This document shows positions 16,968-25,224 of a stretch of DNA of 64,000 nt, in pieces (within the stretch, counting starts at the first letter, position 1; every line of letters begins with the position of its first letter). The notes beneath the pieces are model-generated. The model was not told where the DNA came from and searched no databases. It saw nothing but the letters and a program-made list of their open reading frames with translations. Position numbers and translations under genes: made by a program. The DNA is taken from assembly GCA_910578185.1 (NCBI GenBank), contig CAJTPN010000009.1:62001-126000 (forward strand), read 5' to 3'. Source of the DNA: an uncultured Acetatifactor sp. (GTDB lineage: Bacteria; Bacillota; Clostridia; Lachnospirales; Lachnospiraceae).

Positions 16968-19265
16968 ATGAAGCTATTGTATAAATTGAGTGAAACGCAG
17001 ATGAATGCCCTCTCCCTGGGGGAGGGGGAGCTGCTGCGTTATTGCGTGCCGGTGGATTTGCAATTTGATAATCAGACCAAACAGGTGGGCGAAGCCTATG
17101 CGGAAAAGGTCTGGCTTGTAGTGACTACGGCGCGTTTTCTGGTGATGGATGAGGAGACGGTAACGGCATCTTTTCTGTTGGCCCACTGCGAGAAGATCAA
17201 ATGTGAACATCAGGTTCACAGCGGGATTGTCACTGTGCAGTTAAAGGACACACCGGACAAAAAACGTGGGGAGATGGAGGCGTCGAGCGGAAAAGGGGAT
17301 TGTGTGGAACTGTCCGGTAAAATAATCTGCGTGGCCCGTTTCTCCATGAAGCATATCGTCAGGGTCTCCTATGCGATTCGGGGAGCCCAAACCATTATCA
17401 CGGCCATGAATAAGGGCGTGAATCCTCAGGATGCGGAAATCGTGAACAGTGTGGAATATGAAAAGTACTGTGAAAAGTGCGGCAGAGCGCTTCCAGGAAC
17501 CAGCAAGTGTCCATATTGTGAGGGAAAGGCCGATATTTTAAAGAAATTTATGGCGCTGTGCGGTGATCATTTGGGGAAGCTGCTGCTGGTCTCTCTGACT
17601 ATGACGCTGATTGCAGCAGTGAACTTGATTACACCTATGATACAACGTAATTTTATTGACGGCGTTTTGGCTTCGGGCAACGGAAATTGGATAGATTTAT
17701 GGATATTTGTGGGAATTTCTTTTTTCCTGTTGGTTGCCCGGATTTTGCTGGAGGTATATCAGTATTGGCAGTGCGTGTTGCTGGGATCATCTCTTAGCAT
17801 GACTCTTCGGAGCAAATTGTATTACAAGATCCAATCCCTTTCCCTTTCCTTTATCAACAACCGGAAGCCGGGGGAGTTGATGAACCGTGTTTCCAAGGAT
17901 ACGAGTCAGATAGGGAATTTTATGGAAGAGGTGTTTGGGGGGATGTTTTCCACGCTGTTGACCATGATCGTGTCGTTGGTAATGATGATGATTATCAGCT
18001 GGAAAATGACATTGATGTCAATGATATTTATCGTGGTGGTGTTTACGACCATGAAAGCATTCTGGCATCATATTCGCTGCATTTTTCACAAGCAATGGCT
18101 AAAGTTGGATGATTTGGCCAGCAGCTTACAGGATATTATTTCCGGTATGCGGGTGGTGAAATCCTTCGGTAAAGAGGAGAGAGAAGCGGCGCGTTTCCAG
18201 GAAAAAGCGGAGGAGTTTGCAGCCATAAACAAAAGGAACGAAACCTTTTGGGCGGTGTTTTTCCCGATTATGACTTTTTTAATGGGAGCGGGAACCTATA
18301 TTGCGGTGTATTTCGGCGGTATGGATGTGTTGTATGGCAATATGACCATGGGGCAGTTGGTACAGTTTATCACTTACTGCGGTTATCTATTTGGGCCTTT
18401 GAGCTGGATGACCTATCTGCCCAGGGCGGTGATGCAGATGGTTACCAGCCTGAACAGAATATATGATGTGCTGGATGAAACGCCGGTAATTGCAGATATG
18501 GAGGACAGCAGGGCGTTTCCCATAGAGGGAGCGTTTACGTTTGAGGAGGTGTCCTTTGGTTATCATAGTTATGAGCCGGTGCTGGAAAACATCAGTTTCC
18601 AGGTGGAACCAGGGGAGATGATAGGTCTGGTAGGGGCTTCCGGGACGGGCAAATCCACGCTGATCAATCTGATCATGAGACTGTATGACGTGGATCAGGG
18701 CAAGATTACGCTGGATGGGGTGGATCTGCGAAAGGTACAAACGGAAAGTCTGCACAAGCAGATCGGTGTGGTGCTGCAGGAAACATTTTTGTTTTCCGGA
18801 AGTATTCTAGCGAATATTCGTTTTGCCAGACAGGATGCTTCTTTGGCGGAGGTGATTCAGGCGGCGAAAGCGGCCAACGCTCACGACTTTATTTGCAAGA
18901 CTCCCGATGGGTACAATACCTATGTGGGTGAGCACGGCTATAATCTCTCCGGCGGCGAACGTCAGCGAATTGCCATTGCCAGGGCGATTTTAAATAATCC
19001 CAGACTTCTGATCTTGGACGAAGCCACATCCGCTCTGGATACTGAGAGCGAATTTCTGATTCAGCAGGCACTGGATCGCCTGGTAAAGGGTAGGACCACA
19101 TTTGCCATTGCCCACCGTCTTTCCACGCTGCGCAATGCGGATCGCCTGGTGGTAATAGATAAGCATGGGATTGCCGAGATAGGAACACACAACGAATTGT
19201 TGGAGAAGAAAGGAATTTATTACGGACTGGTGACTGCGCAGTTAAAGATGGCGGAGGGGCGATAA
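16968..19265 (+). CDS. ABC exporter half-transporter with zinc ribbon (second subunit)
   Basis: 765 residues, with the same architecture as the subunit at 13848: an N-terminal domain (1-160), zinc ribbon (Cys168/171 and 181/184), six membrane helices, and an ATPase with Walker A GASGTGKS 556-563, LSGGE at 660-664, and LLILDEATSALD. Start ATG 16968 has GAGAGG in front of it; the longer start at 16941 lies inside the repeat. Catalytic motifs look intact, so asymmetry between the two sites is not obvious. Probably co-transcribed with the preceding two genes; a terminator follows at 19400. Confidence 0.92.
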   Translation: MKLLYKLSETQMNALSLGEGELLRYCVPVDLQFDNQTKQVGEAYAEKVWLVVTTARFLVMDEETVTASFLLAHCEKIKCEHQVHSGIVTVQLKDTPDKKRGEMEASSGKGDCVELSGKIICVARFSMKHIVRVSYAIRGAQTIITAMNKGVNPQDAEIVNSVEYEKYCEKCGRALPGTSKCPYCEGKADILKKFMALCGDHLGKLLLVSLTMTLIAAVNLITPMIQRNFIDGVLASGNGNWIDLWIFVGISFFLLVARILLEVYQYWQCVLLGSSLSMTLRSKLYYKIQSLSLSFINNRKPGELMNRVSKDTSQIGNFMEEVFGGMFSTLLTMIVSLVMMMIISWKMTLMSMIFIVVVFTTMKAFWHHIRCIFHKQWLKLDDLASSLQDIISGMRVVKSFGKEEREAARFQEKAEEFAAINKRNETFWAVFFPIMTFLMGAGTYIAVYFGGMDVLYGNMTMGQLVQFITYCGYLFGPLSWMTYLPRAVMQMVTSLNRIYDVLDETPVIADMEDSRAFPIEGAFTFEEVSFGYHSYEPVLENISFQVEPGEMIGLVGASGTGKSTLINLIMRLYDVDQGKITLDGVDLRKVQTESLHKQIGVVLQETFLFSGSILANIRFARQDASLAEVIQAAKAANAHDFICKTPDGYNTYVGEHGYNLSGGERQRIAIARAILNNPRLLILDEATSALDTESEFLIQQALDRLVKGRTTFAIAHRLSTLRNADRLVVIDKHGIAEIGTHNELLEKKGIYYGLVTAQLKMAEGR

Positions 19266-19399
19266 CTTCCGGGTATCTTGCGGGCGCTATCACTTGAAAC
19301 AGGGGATTTTCATAGAGGTGTAGCGGTTTACTTCCGCAAGTAATGAGCCGGGCAGAAGGCAAACCGGAGGTAGACTTGCTAAAAGCCGACGAATGTAGG

Positions 19400-19430
19400 A
19401 TAAAACTCTCAACATGGTTGGGAGTTTTAT
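19400..19430 (+). terminator. Rho-independent terminator of the exporter operon
   Basis: A 14-bp stem (19400-19413 with 19417-19430, one wobble) with a 3-base loop and T-rich 3' arm. The 462-base gap 19266-19727 otherwise holds a small palindrome TTACTT/AAGTAA (19328-19343), a TGCCAA/TTGGCA hairpin near 19624 and the promoter at 19675. Confidence 0.75.
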
Positions 19431-19674
19431 TACTGTCAGAACTAAACCTGGTGGTATCAGGTCAACGCTATTAACAAGAAAACCCTCAAAACTTAACCAA
19501 CCGGCTTAAGTACGAAGGATACTTATAAAATGTCGGGCGGCTTCCGGCGATGGCCGGGTATTAGAAACGAAAGAAAGTCTATTTACCAAACAGGTATATT
19601 ATAAAAAGCTGTATAAAAAGAATTGCCAACGTTTACTTGGCAGAAACAGTGGTGCCTTGGAACCTTACATTTAC

Positions 19675-19703
19675 TTTACAACGAAGGAAATTCAAGATAT
19701 AAT
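19675..19703 (+). promoter_or_regulatory. Strong promoter of the pseudokinase-vWA-PurA-like triad
   Basis: TTTACA (19675-19680), 17-nt spacer, consensus TATAAT (19698-19703). It lies 24 bases before the first start codon, so the leader would be short, and downstream of the exporter terminator, making the triad a separate unit. Confidence 0.8.
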
Positions 19704-19727
19704 TTATAGTGACAGGGAAAGGAACGG

Positions 19728-20789
19728 ATGAAAATGGCCATTCTGAAATGTAAGATGTGTGGGGGAACTTTGGAGTATTTGTCGGGGCAGAATCTGGCGG
19801 TTTGTCCTTATTGCGGCAGTAAGTCCACCGTATTTGACCAGGATCAGAAGCTTTTTGAGCAGTTTCAGAACCAGTTTGCCGTGCTGTTGAACCAATCGCC
19901 AAAGCCTGGACCGGAAGAAGGATTTTGGGTGGAAGCAAACAGGGAGGAGCTGGTCAGGGAAGACGGGGAGAAGATAGAGATCAAATATCTTGCCAAGCGT
20001 CGTGCGGATATGTGTACCATGTATGTGGCGAGGTACAGCATCATATATCTCTTTGAAGAAAGACACAGGGAATACGCCGAGCGCTACAGGGAAATGATAC
20101 AAAAGATCAAATATCCCAATCAGGAAATGGAAAAGGAACTTTCAAAATACATACCGGAACTATTGACGGAATACAGACTTACCGACGGTCGGATATTTGT
20201 GGCAGTTCGTAAAAGGGAAGGTGTGTATCCGTTGCAGATGCTGGGCATATTGTTGGATCGTCATGTGGCCTGGATTATCAGCAGGCTGGAAAATCTGTGC
20301 TGTCTGCTGGACTACAATGATATGGTTTTGAATGCTTTAACGCCGGAAAATTTATTTGTGGATCCGGCCAATCATCAGATTTATCTCTATGGAGGCTGGT
20401 GGTTTGCCGGCTATCAGGGGGCGAAAGCATCGGGAGCGTCAGAGGCTGTGATCCCCTGTCTGGGGGCGGGGAGAATGGGATTAGGAAAGCATGTGGCCGG
20501 ACAAATGCCGCGCAACAGGATACGAACCGATTTGGAGAGTATTCGGCTCACCGGGATAAAGTTGCTGGGCTATGCCGACCGGGAAGCTTTGAAACAGGAT
20601 ACCCTTCTGCCGAAACCTTTTCGGGACTTTCTGCTGGATAGGCCGGAGCATACACCGAAGGCGGATTTTGCCAGGTGGGATCGGGTCTTGCTTTCTTCCT
20701 ATGGGGAGAGGAAGTTTATTCCTCTTGCCATGACGGAGGAAGAAATATACAGCAGAACGTGTGAGGAAAATGATTCATCAGGGGGCTGA
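19728..20789 (+). CDS. Zinc-ribbon protein with a degenerate protein-kinase-like domain (pseudokinase)
   Basis: 353 residues. The N-terminal zinc ribbon (Cys8/11 and Cys26/29) is followed by an acidic linker, then about 260 residues with kinase-like order. The stretch ALTPENLFVD (203-212) aligns with the kinase catalytic loop D-L-x-P-x-N, but the catalytic Asp is replaced by Ala203. The DFG position reads YGG. So it is probably a pseudokinase or a very divergent kinase. RBS GGAAAGGAA precedes ATG. The next genes encode a vWA protein and an adenylosuccinate-synthetase-like enzyme. The set recalls TerY-P triads (vWA, phosphatase, zinc-ribbon kinase) but with different parts. No membrane segments. 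The kinase fold is inferred from weak motifs. Confidence 0.65.
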   Translation: MKMAILKCKMCGGTLEYLSGQNLAVCPYCGSKSTVFDQDQKLFEQFQNQFAVLLNQSPKPGPEEGFWVEANREELVREDGEKIEIKYLAKRRADMCTMYVARYSIIYLFEERHREYAERYREMIQKIKYPNQEMEKELSKYIPELLTEYRLTDGRIFVAVRKREGVYPLQMLGILLDRHVAWIISRLENLCCLLDYNDMVLNALTPENLFVDPANHQIYLYGGWWFAGYQGAKASGASEAVIPCLGAGRMGLGKHVAGQMPRNRIRTDLESIRLTGIKLLGYADREALKQDTLLPKPFRDFLLDRPEHTPKADFARWDRVLLSSYGERKFIPLAMTEEEIYSRTCEENDSSGG

Positions 20790-20801
20790 AAACGGCGGAT
20801 G

Positions 20802-20845
20802 CTCCACCTTGGCAAGCTTAGTGGTGCGGCGTTTCCCAAGTGGAG
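20802..20845 (+). other. Intergenic stem-loop between pseudokinase and vWA genes
   Basis: CTCCACCTTGG (20802-20812) can pair with CCCAAGTGGAG (20835-20845) with one bulge. There is no T-run, so it is more likely an mRNA structure than a terminator, leaving the triad co-transcribed across a 172-base gap. Confidence 0.4.
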
Positions 20846-20961
20846 GGTGCAGATTTGGGGAATGCGTATGTAGATGTGCCCCCATGTAAATCACTTCTTA
20901 GGGCGGTTTATAAAGCGGCCTTGGGAGATCATAAATTAGATGGGAAAGGATGGGTATTAAA

Positions 20962-21861
20962 ATGGGACATGGAAGTTATTTGAGCAGTGATTGGGATCAA
21001 TTGAGGAAGAAGCGAAACATAAACGGTAATTCTACGGTATGGGATTTGTATCAGTCAAAGGAAATGAGAGCGGAGTTGAACCCATACAAGGTGAAGTTCA
21101 GGGAATCCTGTGATTCCATGGATAATCCGGCGTCAACTGCCATTATTTTTGGGCTGGATGTGACAGGGTCTATGGGGTATCTGTCGGAGGCCATTGCCAG
21201 GTTTGCGCTGAACCGCACGATGTTGGAAATATACGAGAAGACTCCGGTGACAAATCCCCATATTATGTTCCAGGCCATCGGAGATGCCAAGACGGATGAG
21301 GCGCCATTGCAGACCACTCAATTTGAGGCAGATATCCGCATTGCGGAACAACTTCTGAATGTGTATTTTGAGGGGCACGGAGGCGGAAACGGCGGGGAGT
21401 CCTATCTGTTGGCATGGTATTTTGCCGCAAGGCACACCAAGATTGACTGTTGGGAAAAGCGGCGGGAAAAAGGGTTTCTTTTTACCATAGGGGACGAGTG
21501 CTGTCATCAGGAGCTGACCGATAGTGAGATCAGGCGTGTTTTTGGAGAAGAAAGTGCTGACTGTAATGCTATTTCGTTATATCAGGAGGCGGCAAAGAAA
21601 TATGAAATCTTCCATATTGTCATGAAAGCAGGAGCATATAATATGCAGCACAGCGGGGAGCAGTGGCACGGGCTGATTGGCAACAGAGCCATAGAGTTAT
21701 CTCCGGAGGATTTGGATGTACTGCCGGAGGTGTTTGTGAGCCTTATGCAGCAGGCAAGGGGAGCCGGGAAAGAACAGATCCTGACCCAGTGGGACGGAAA
21801 GGCAAGAGATGTGGTAAAGGAGGTCTTGGAACAAGTGATGGGTGACCTGCTGAAATTTTAA
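20962..21861 (+). CDS. von Willebrand factor A (vWA) domain protein
   Basis: 299 residues, soluble. The MIDAS metal-binding motif DVTGS (Asp66, Thr68, Ser70) begins the vWA fold. GHGGGNGGES (about 142-151) and FTIGDE match the later MIDAS loops. vWA domains bind partners through a divalent metal; here the partners are presumably the adjacent pseudokinase and PurA-like protein. I prefer ATG 20962 (MGHGSY) with AAAGGA 11 bases before it; ATG 20950 is in frame but has no spacing. No transmembrane or signal segment, so a cytoplasmic complex is likely. The family is recognisable, the biological role is not. Confidence 0.85.
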   Translation: MGHGSYLSSDWDQLRKKRNINGNSTVWDLYQSKEMRAELNPYKVKFRESCDSMDNPASTAIIFGLDVTGSMGYLSEAIARFALNRTMLEIYEKTPVTNPHIMFQAIGDAKTDEAPLQTTQFEADIRIAEQLLNVYFEGHGGGNGGESYLLAWYFAARHTKIDCWEKRREKGFLFTIGDECCHQELTDSEIRRVFGEESADCNAISLYQEAAKKYEIFHIVMKAGAYNMQHSGEQWHGLIGNRAIELSPEDLDVLPEVFVSLMQQARGAGKEQILTQWDGKARDVVKEVLEQVMGDLLKF

Positions 21862-21903
21862 AGGAGTCATTTTAAGTGCTTCCGTTTTATGGCGAAAATT
21901 ATG

Positions 21904-21930
21904 TAACGGTTAATTTCCATAACGGTTTAA
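21904..21930 (+). promoter_or_regulatory. Pair of TAACGGTT direct repeats before the PurA-like gene
   Basis: TAACGGTTAA (21904-21913) and TAACGGTTTAA (21920-21930) are spaced 16 bases start to start, about one and a half helical turns. They could be an operator; no clear promoter accompanies them. Confidence 0.3.
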
Positions 21931-21976
21931 ATTCTGTGAGACCTGTTTGGGCTGAATAGAGGTATCGGCGTAAAAA

Positions 21977-23290
21977 ATGAAAGAAGTTAAGATTGTGATC
22001 GGAAAAAATTTCGGTGATGAAGGAAAAGGCGCCGCCGTGGATCGGCTATGCTGTGACAAGAATGCCTTAGTGGTTCGCCATAACGGGGGAGCGCAGGCAG
22101 GTCATACAGTGGAAGAAGGGGACTTTAGATTTGTCTTTCATCAGTTGGGCAGCGGCAGCCTTCGGGGCTGCCCTGCTTATTGGAGCAGAACTTTTCTGCC
22201 GGATTTATTGAAGCTGGGGGCAGAGATGGAGGACTTTTGCAGCGAGACGGAAAGGGCAGGACGAGCATCGCATAACAGGGAGGATTTTCTCCGTAAAACA
22301 TGCAGTCAGAAACGTTTAGGTGAATTTGGGTCTGTGCCAGAAGCGTGTCTGCTGGGAGATAAGAGTGTGATTTATGCCCACCCGGATTGTGCCTGCGTCA
22401 CAGTCTTGGATGTGTTGTTAAACAGCTTGAAGGAAGAACTGCGGGGAGAGGAAAGGCACGGCTCCTGTGGTATGGGAATTTATGAGACGGTATTGCGTAC
22501 CCGCAGGAAGGAATATGCTCTTTATCTGCGGGATTTTCAGGGAGCGGATACGGGGCGGATTCTATGGAAACTTAGAAATATCAGGGATCAATATACCAAT
22601 GAGCGCCTGAAGGAACTTCGCGAAATTTATCGGGATAAATATGACGACTCCAAATGTCGATTTTGGACGCAATTGATTGGGGATGAGAACGTTCTGTATA
22701 ACGCTGCGGCGGATATGGTGGACAATTTCAGACGCTATGTTATCCTCTCGGACTGGCATAGGCTGTGGCCGCAATTTGACACAATTGTTTTTGAGAACGC
22801 CCAAGGGCTGATGCTGGACTGGGACAATGAGGAATATGCCCCCAACTTGACCGCCTCTTATACAGGATTGAGAAATGTGGCGGGACTTTTGGAAGAGGCT
22901 GGGGCCTTCGACATACCCATAGAGATATTCTATGTGACGCGTACCTATGTGACCAGGCACGGGGCGGGACGGCTGGATTACGAGTGCCCAAGGGAAGAGA
23001 TCAATGGGGAAATGTTGGACAGAACTAATCTGCCAAATCCATGGCAGGGAGCGCTGCGCTTTGCAAGGCATCCGGCAGGAGAGGACTTTTTCCGCTATAT
23101 TCGCAGAGATTTGGCATATTTGCAGGGGAAGTATTCCGTCCGGGTGAATTTGTTGCTGACTCATCTGGATGAGACGAAGGGAAAGGTGCTTTTTTCAGAT
23201 CAGGACAGAAGCCCCGGGGAGCTGGTACAATATTGCAGGGAATTGGCGCCGGGGATTTGTGATTGTGTTTTGTGGGACAGCGGTGGGTAG
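21977..23290 (+). CDS. Divergent adenylosuccinate synthetase-like enzyme
   Basis: 437 residues, the family's normal length. PurA features are present: GDEGKG (13-18) with catalytic Asp14 and Lys17, GGAQAGHT with His43, a GMGIYE loop (IMP-binding region), FENAQGLMLDWD, VTRTYVTRHGAG and LTHLDE (guanine site). The Arg-rich aspartate-binding loop of true PurA (TGRxRRCG) is replaced by TNLPNPWQG, and the C-terminal SxGPxR is absent. It therefore probably still activates a 6-oxo-purine with GTP but uses another amino donor or substrate, or acts as a sensor. Its place beside a pseudokinase and a vWA protein argues against purine housekeeping. The ribosome binding site is weak. Confidence 0.85.
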   Translation: MKEVKIVIGKNFGDEGKGAAVDRLCCDKNALVVRHNGGAQAGHTVEEGDFRFVFHQLGSGSLRGCPAYWSRTFLPDLLKLGAEMEDFCSETERAGRASHNREDFLRKTCSQKRLGEFGSVPEACLLGDKSVIYAHPDCACVTVLDVLLNSLKEELRGEERHGSCGMGIYETVLRTRRKEYALYLRDFQGADTGRILWKLRNIRDQYTNERLKELREIYRDKYDDSKCRFWTQLIGDENVLYNAAADMVDNFRRYVILSDWHRLWPQFDTIVFENAQGLMLDWDNEEYAPNLTASYTGLRNVAGLLEEAGAFDIPIEIFYVTRTYVTRHGAGRLDYECPREEINGEMLDRTNLPNPWQGALRFARHPAGEDFFRYIRRDLAYLQGKYSVRVNLLLTHLDETKGKVLFSDQDRSPGELVQYCRELAPGICDCVLWDSGG

Positions 23291-23349
23291 ATCTTGAAGA
23301 AATAGGCTTATGAAAATGATTTGTACAGGGGAAATGGGAGAAACGGACA

Positions 23350-24228
23350 ATGTGGAAGCGTGTACATGAGGGAAGAATGCCAATCATTTTTGATGATGAT
23401 TCACAGATGTTTTATAATACAGGATTTATAGATGAATTAGCCGGTTTACTGCGAGTTGGAGGTTATGTCCCAGATCGATATAAAAATGTCATTATCCCCA
23501 TGATGATTATTACAAGGCTGGACTATGTTTTAAAAGACGGAAAAAAGGAATTGTTGGATGTTGTCAAAGGATTTGAAGAAGCCGGGCAATGGGCAAGCAT
23601 GAACCAGGCAGAGAAAGATGAATTTATTACTCTTGAAGATGTGATGAGTGAACCACAGTTTATTAGAAATCATTTTTTAGATTATATAAGAGGATTTTCT
23701 GAAAATATTAAAAATATTCTTAATAGTTTTAAATTTATAGATGAAATAAATGAACTAAACAGAAAAAATATTCTTTTTAATGTTATAGATAATTTTTTTA
23801 GAAAAAAAGAAGTGTTTGATCCTAATAATGCGGATGATCTGGCCATGGGAAATATGTTTGAAGGTATCATACGTAAATACTATGCAAATCCTACTGCAGG
23901 CCAATATTTTACACCACGGGATATCATTAAGTTAATGGTTAATCTGCTGATTGCGGATATGGACAACAATGAGGATTTATTTGAACCTGAAACGCAAGTG
24001 AATATATTGGACGCAGCGTGCGGTACCGGTGGTATGCTGTCAGTAGCCGAATCTACATTAAAGGAATTGTTTCCTGAACTTAAGATAACTTTGTTTGGAC
24101 AAGAATTTTCCGATGAATTGCAGGCGGTCTGTGTGTCAGATATGTTGATTAAAGGGCAGGACGCAAGGATTGAGCATGTTAACACGCTCACAACGGATGC
24201 ATACATATATTTTAGATTTTGTAAATAA
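23350..24228 (+). pseudogene. hsdM: 5' remnant of a type I restriction-modification methyltransferase (hsdM)
   Basis: 292 residues covering the HsdM N-terminal helical domain (VIIPMMIITRLDYVL) and the start of the methyltransferase fold: the GQYFTPRDI loop and SAM motif I DAACGTGG. The catalytic NPPF/Y motif and the whole C-terminus are missing, so the protein cannot methylate. RBS GGGAG lies before ATG 23350. The frame ends shortly after it runs into the hsdR remnant. The DNA is clearly more AT-rich than the flanking genes, suggesting acquisition by transfer followed by deletion of hsdM 3', hsdS and hsdR 5'. Confidence 0.85.
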
Positions 24229-25075
24229 GTATGAAGATATCAAAAATGCATTTAGTAAATTTTATAGTACAACAACGTTGATAACCAATATAAGTAAAGA
24301 AAACCTGATAAATCTTTATGGAGATATCATTACGTTAGACATTTTGCGCTTGGATGAGGTTGCGGAGTTTGCAGTGCTAAGTAAGATTGAAAGGCCTTCT
24401 GCTGAGGATGCGTGCAGAATGTTAAATTTAATTCATTCTTGTGTCTGTGTATTGAACGACAAAGCGATACAGGAAAGAAAACGTATGCTTTCCCAAATGT
24501 CCGCATTTAATAGAATGTACTTGTTATTAAGGCAGATTATTGACATTCCGGAGACAGAATATGAAGATCTCTATAGATTTTTGGATAATGTGTTAAATAG
24601 TTTTTCTGCATGTATTAGTTCAGGAAGGCGTTCCTTGGTAGATAGTTTACGTAAGAGGATTGTAGTGACTTCTGATGAATTGAAGTCGGAGGAGGTCGGA
24701 ACGATGGAGTATGAAGATAACGGAGAAATCAATAAAGACATAGTAGGAAAAACATATGACAATACCATAGATGGAGATATAAAGGAACAACTTTCCATTG
24801 TGGTGGAAGAAATCAATATTGCGTTGGGAAATCCAGGATCTAATGTTACGGCCAATAATATTATTAAAAAGCTTCAGGATCAAGCTGGCTTAAAAATATA
24901 TGCAAAGAGAAATCCTTATACAGATTATGCAGATACCTTTAGGAAAACATACATGAATATAATTACACAAATGTTAAAAGATCAGGAGATTACTATGGAA
25001 AATTATGTCAGGTTTATGAAAGATGAAAGAAGAAATAAGTTGTCTAAGGCGACCTATAATCTGTTTCAAGGCTAA
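24170..25075 (+). pseudogene. hsdR: 3' remnant of a type I restriction endonuclease (hsdR C-terminal domain)
   Basis: About 300 residues that read as the HsdR C-terminal region: YILDFVNKYEDIKNAFSKFYSTT is split by motif into the LDFVN and DI..AF..YY.TT pattern seen after the helicase domains. Then come L.DEV..FA and MSAFNRMYLLLRQI, matching the R-subunit helical domain. The nuclease and DEAD-helicase portions are gone. It overlaps the end of the hsdM remnant in another frame (24170-24228), placing the deletion junction there. A start at 24170 or 24176 is possible but the product would be non-functional. Confidence 0.75.
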
Positions 25076-25129
25076 ATGATAGAGAGGGGTATCAAAATCT
25101 GTAGAAAATCTTAAAAATACTGTTAAAAA

Positions 25130-25158
25130 TTGCCTTTTGGGCAATGATATGTTATGAT
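25130..25158 (+). promoter_or_regulatory. Promoter for pseB-pseC
   Basis: TTGCCT (25130-25135), 17-nt spacer, TATGAT (25153-25158). It lies between the restriction-gene scar and pseB, 66 bases before its start. Confidence 0.6.
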
Positions 25159-25224
25159 GAATCAAAAGTTTATCACATTATTTGAAAAACGGGCGGGGCT
25201 TTACCCTGCGGAAAAGAGGAAAGC

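Noticed and set aside
19440..19465. CTGGTGGTATCAGG resembling a T-box core
   Set aside because: It lacks the conserved CCGCG/TCGCG part, a specifier stem and a following terminator; read as a small hairpin only.
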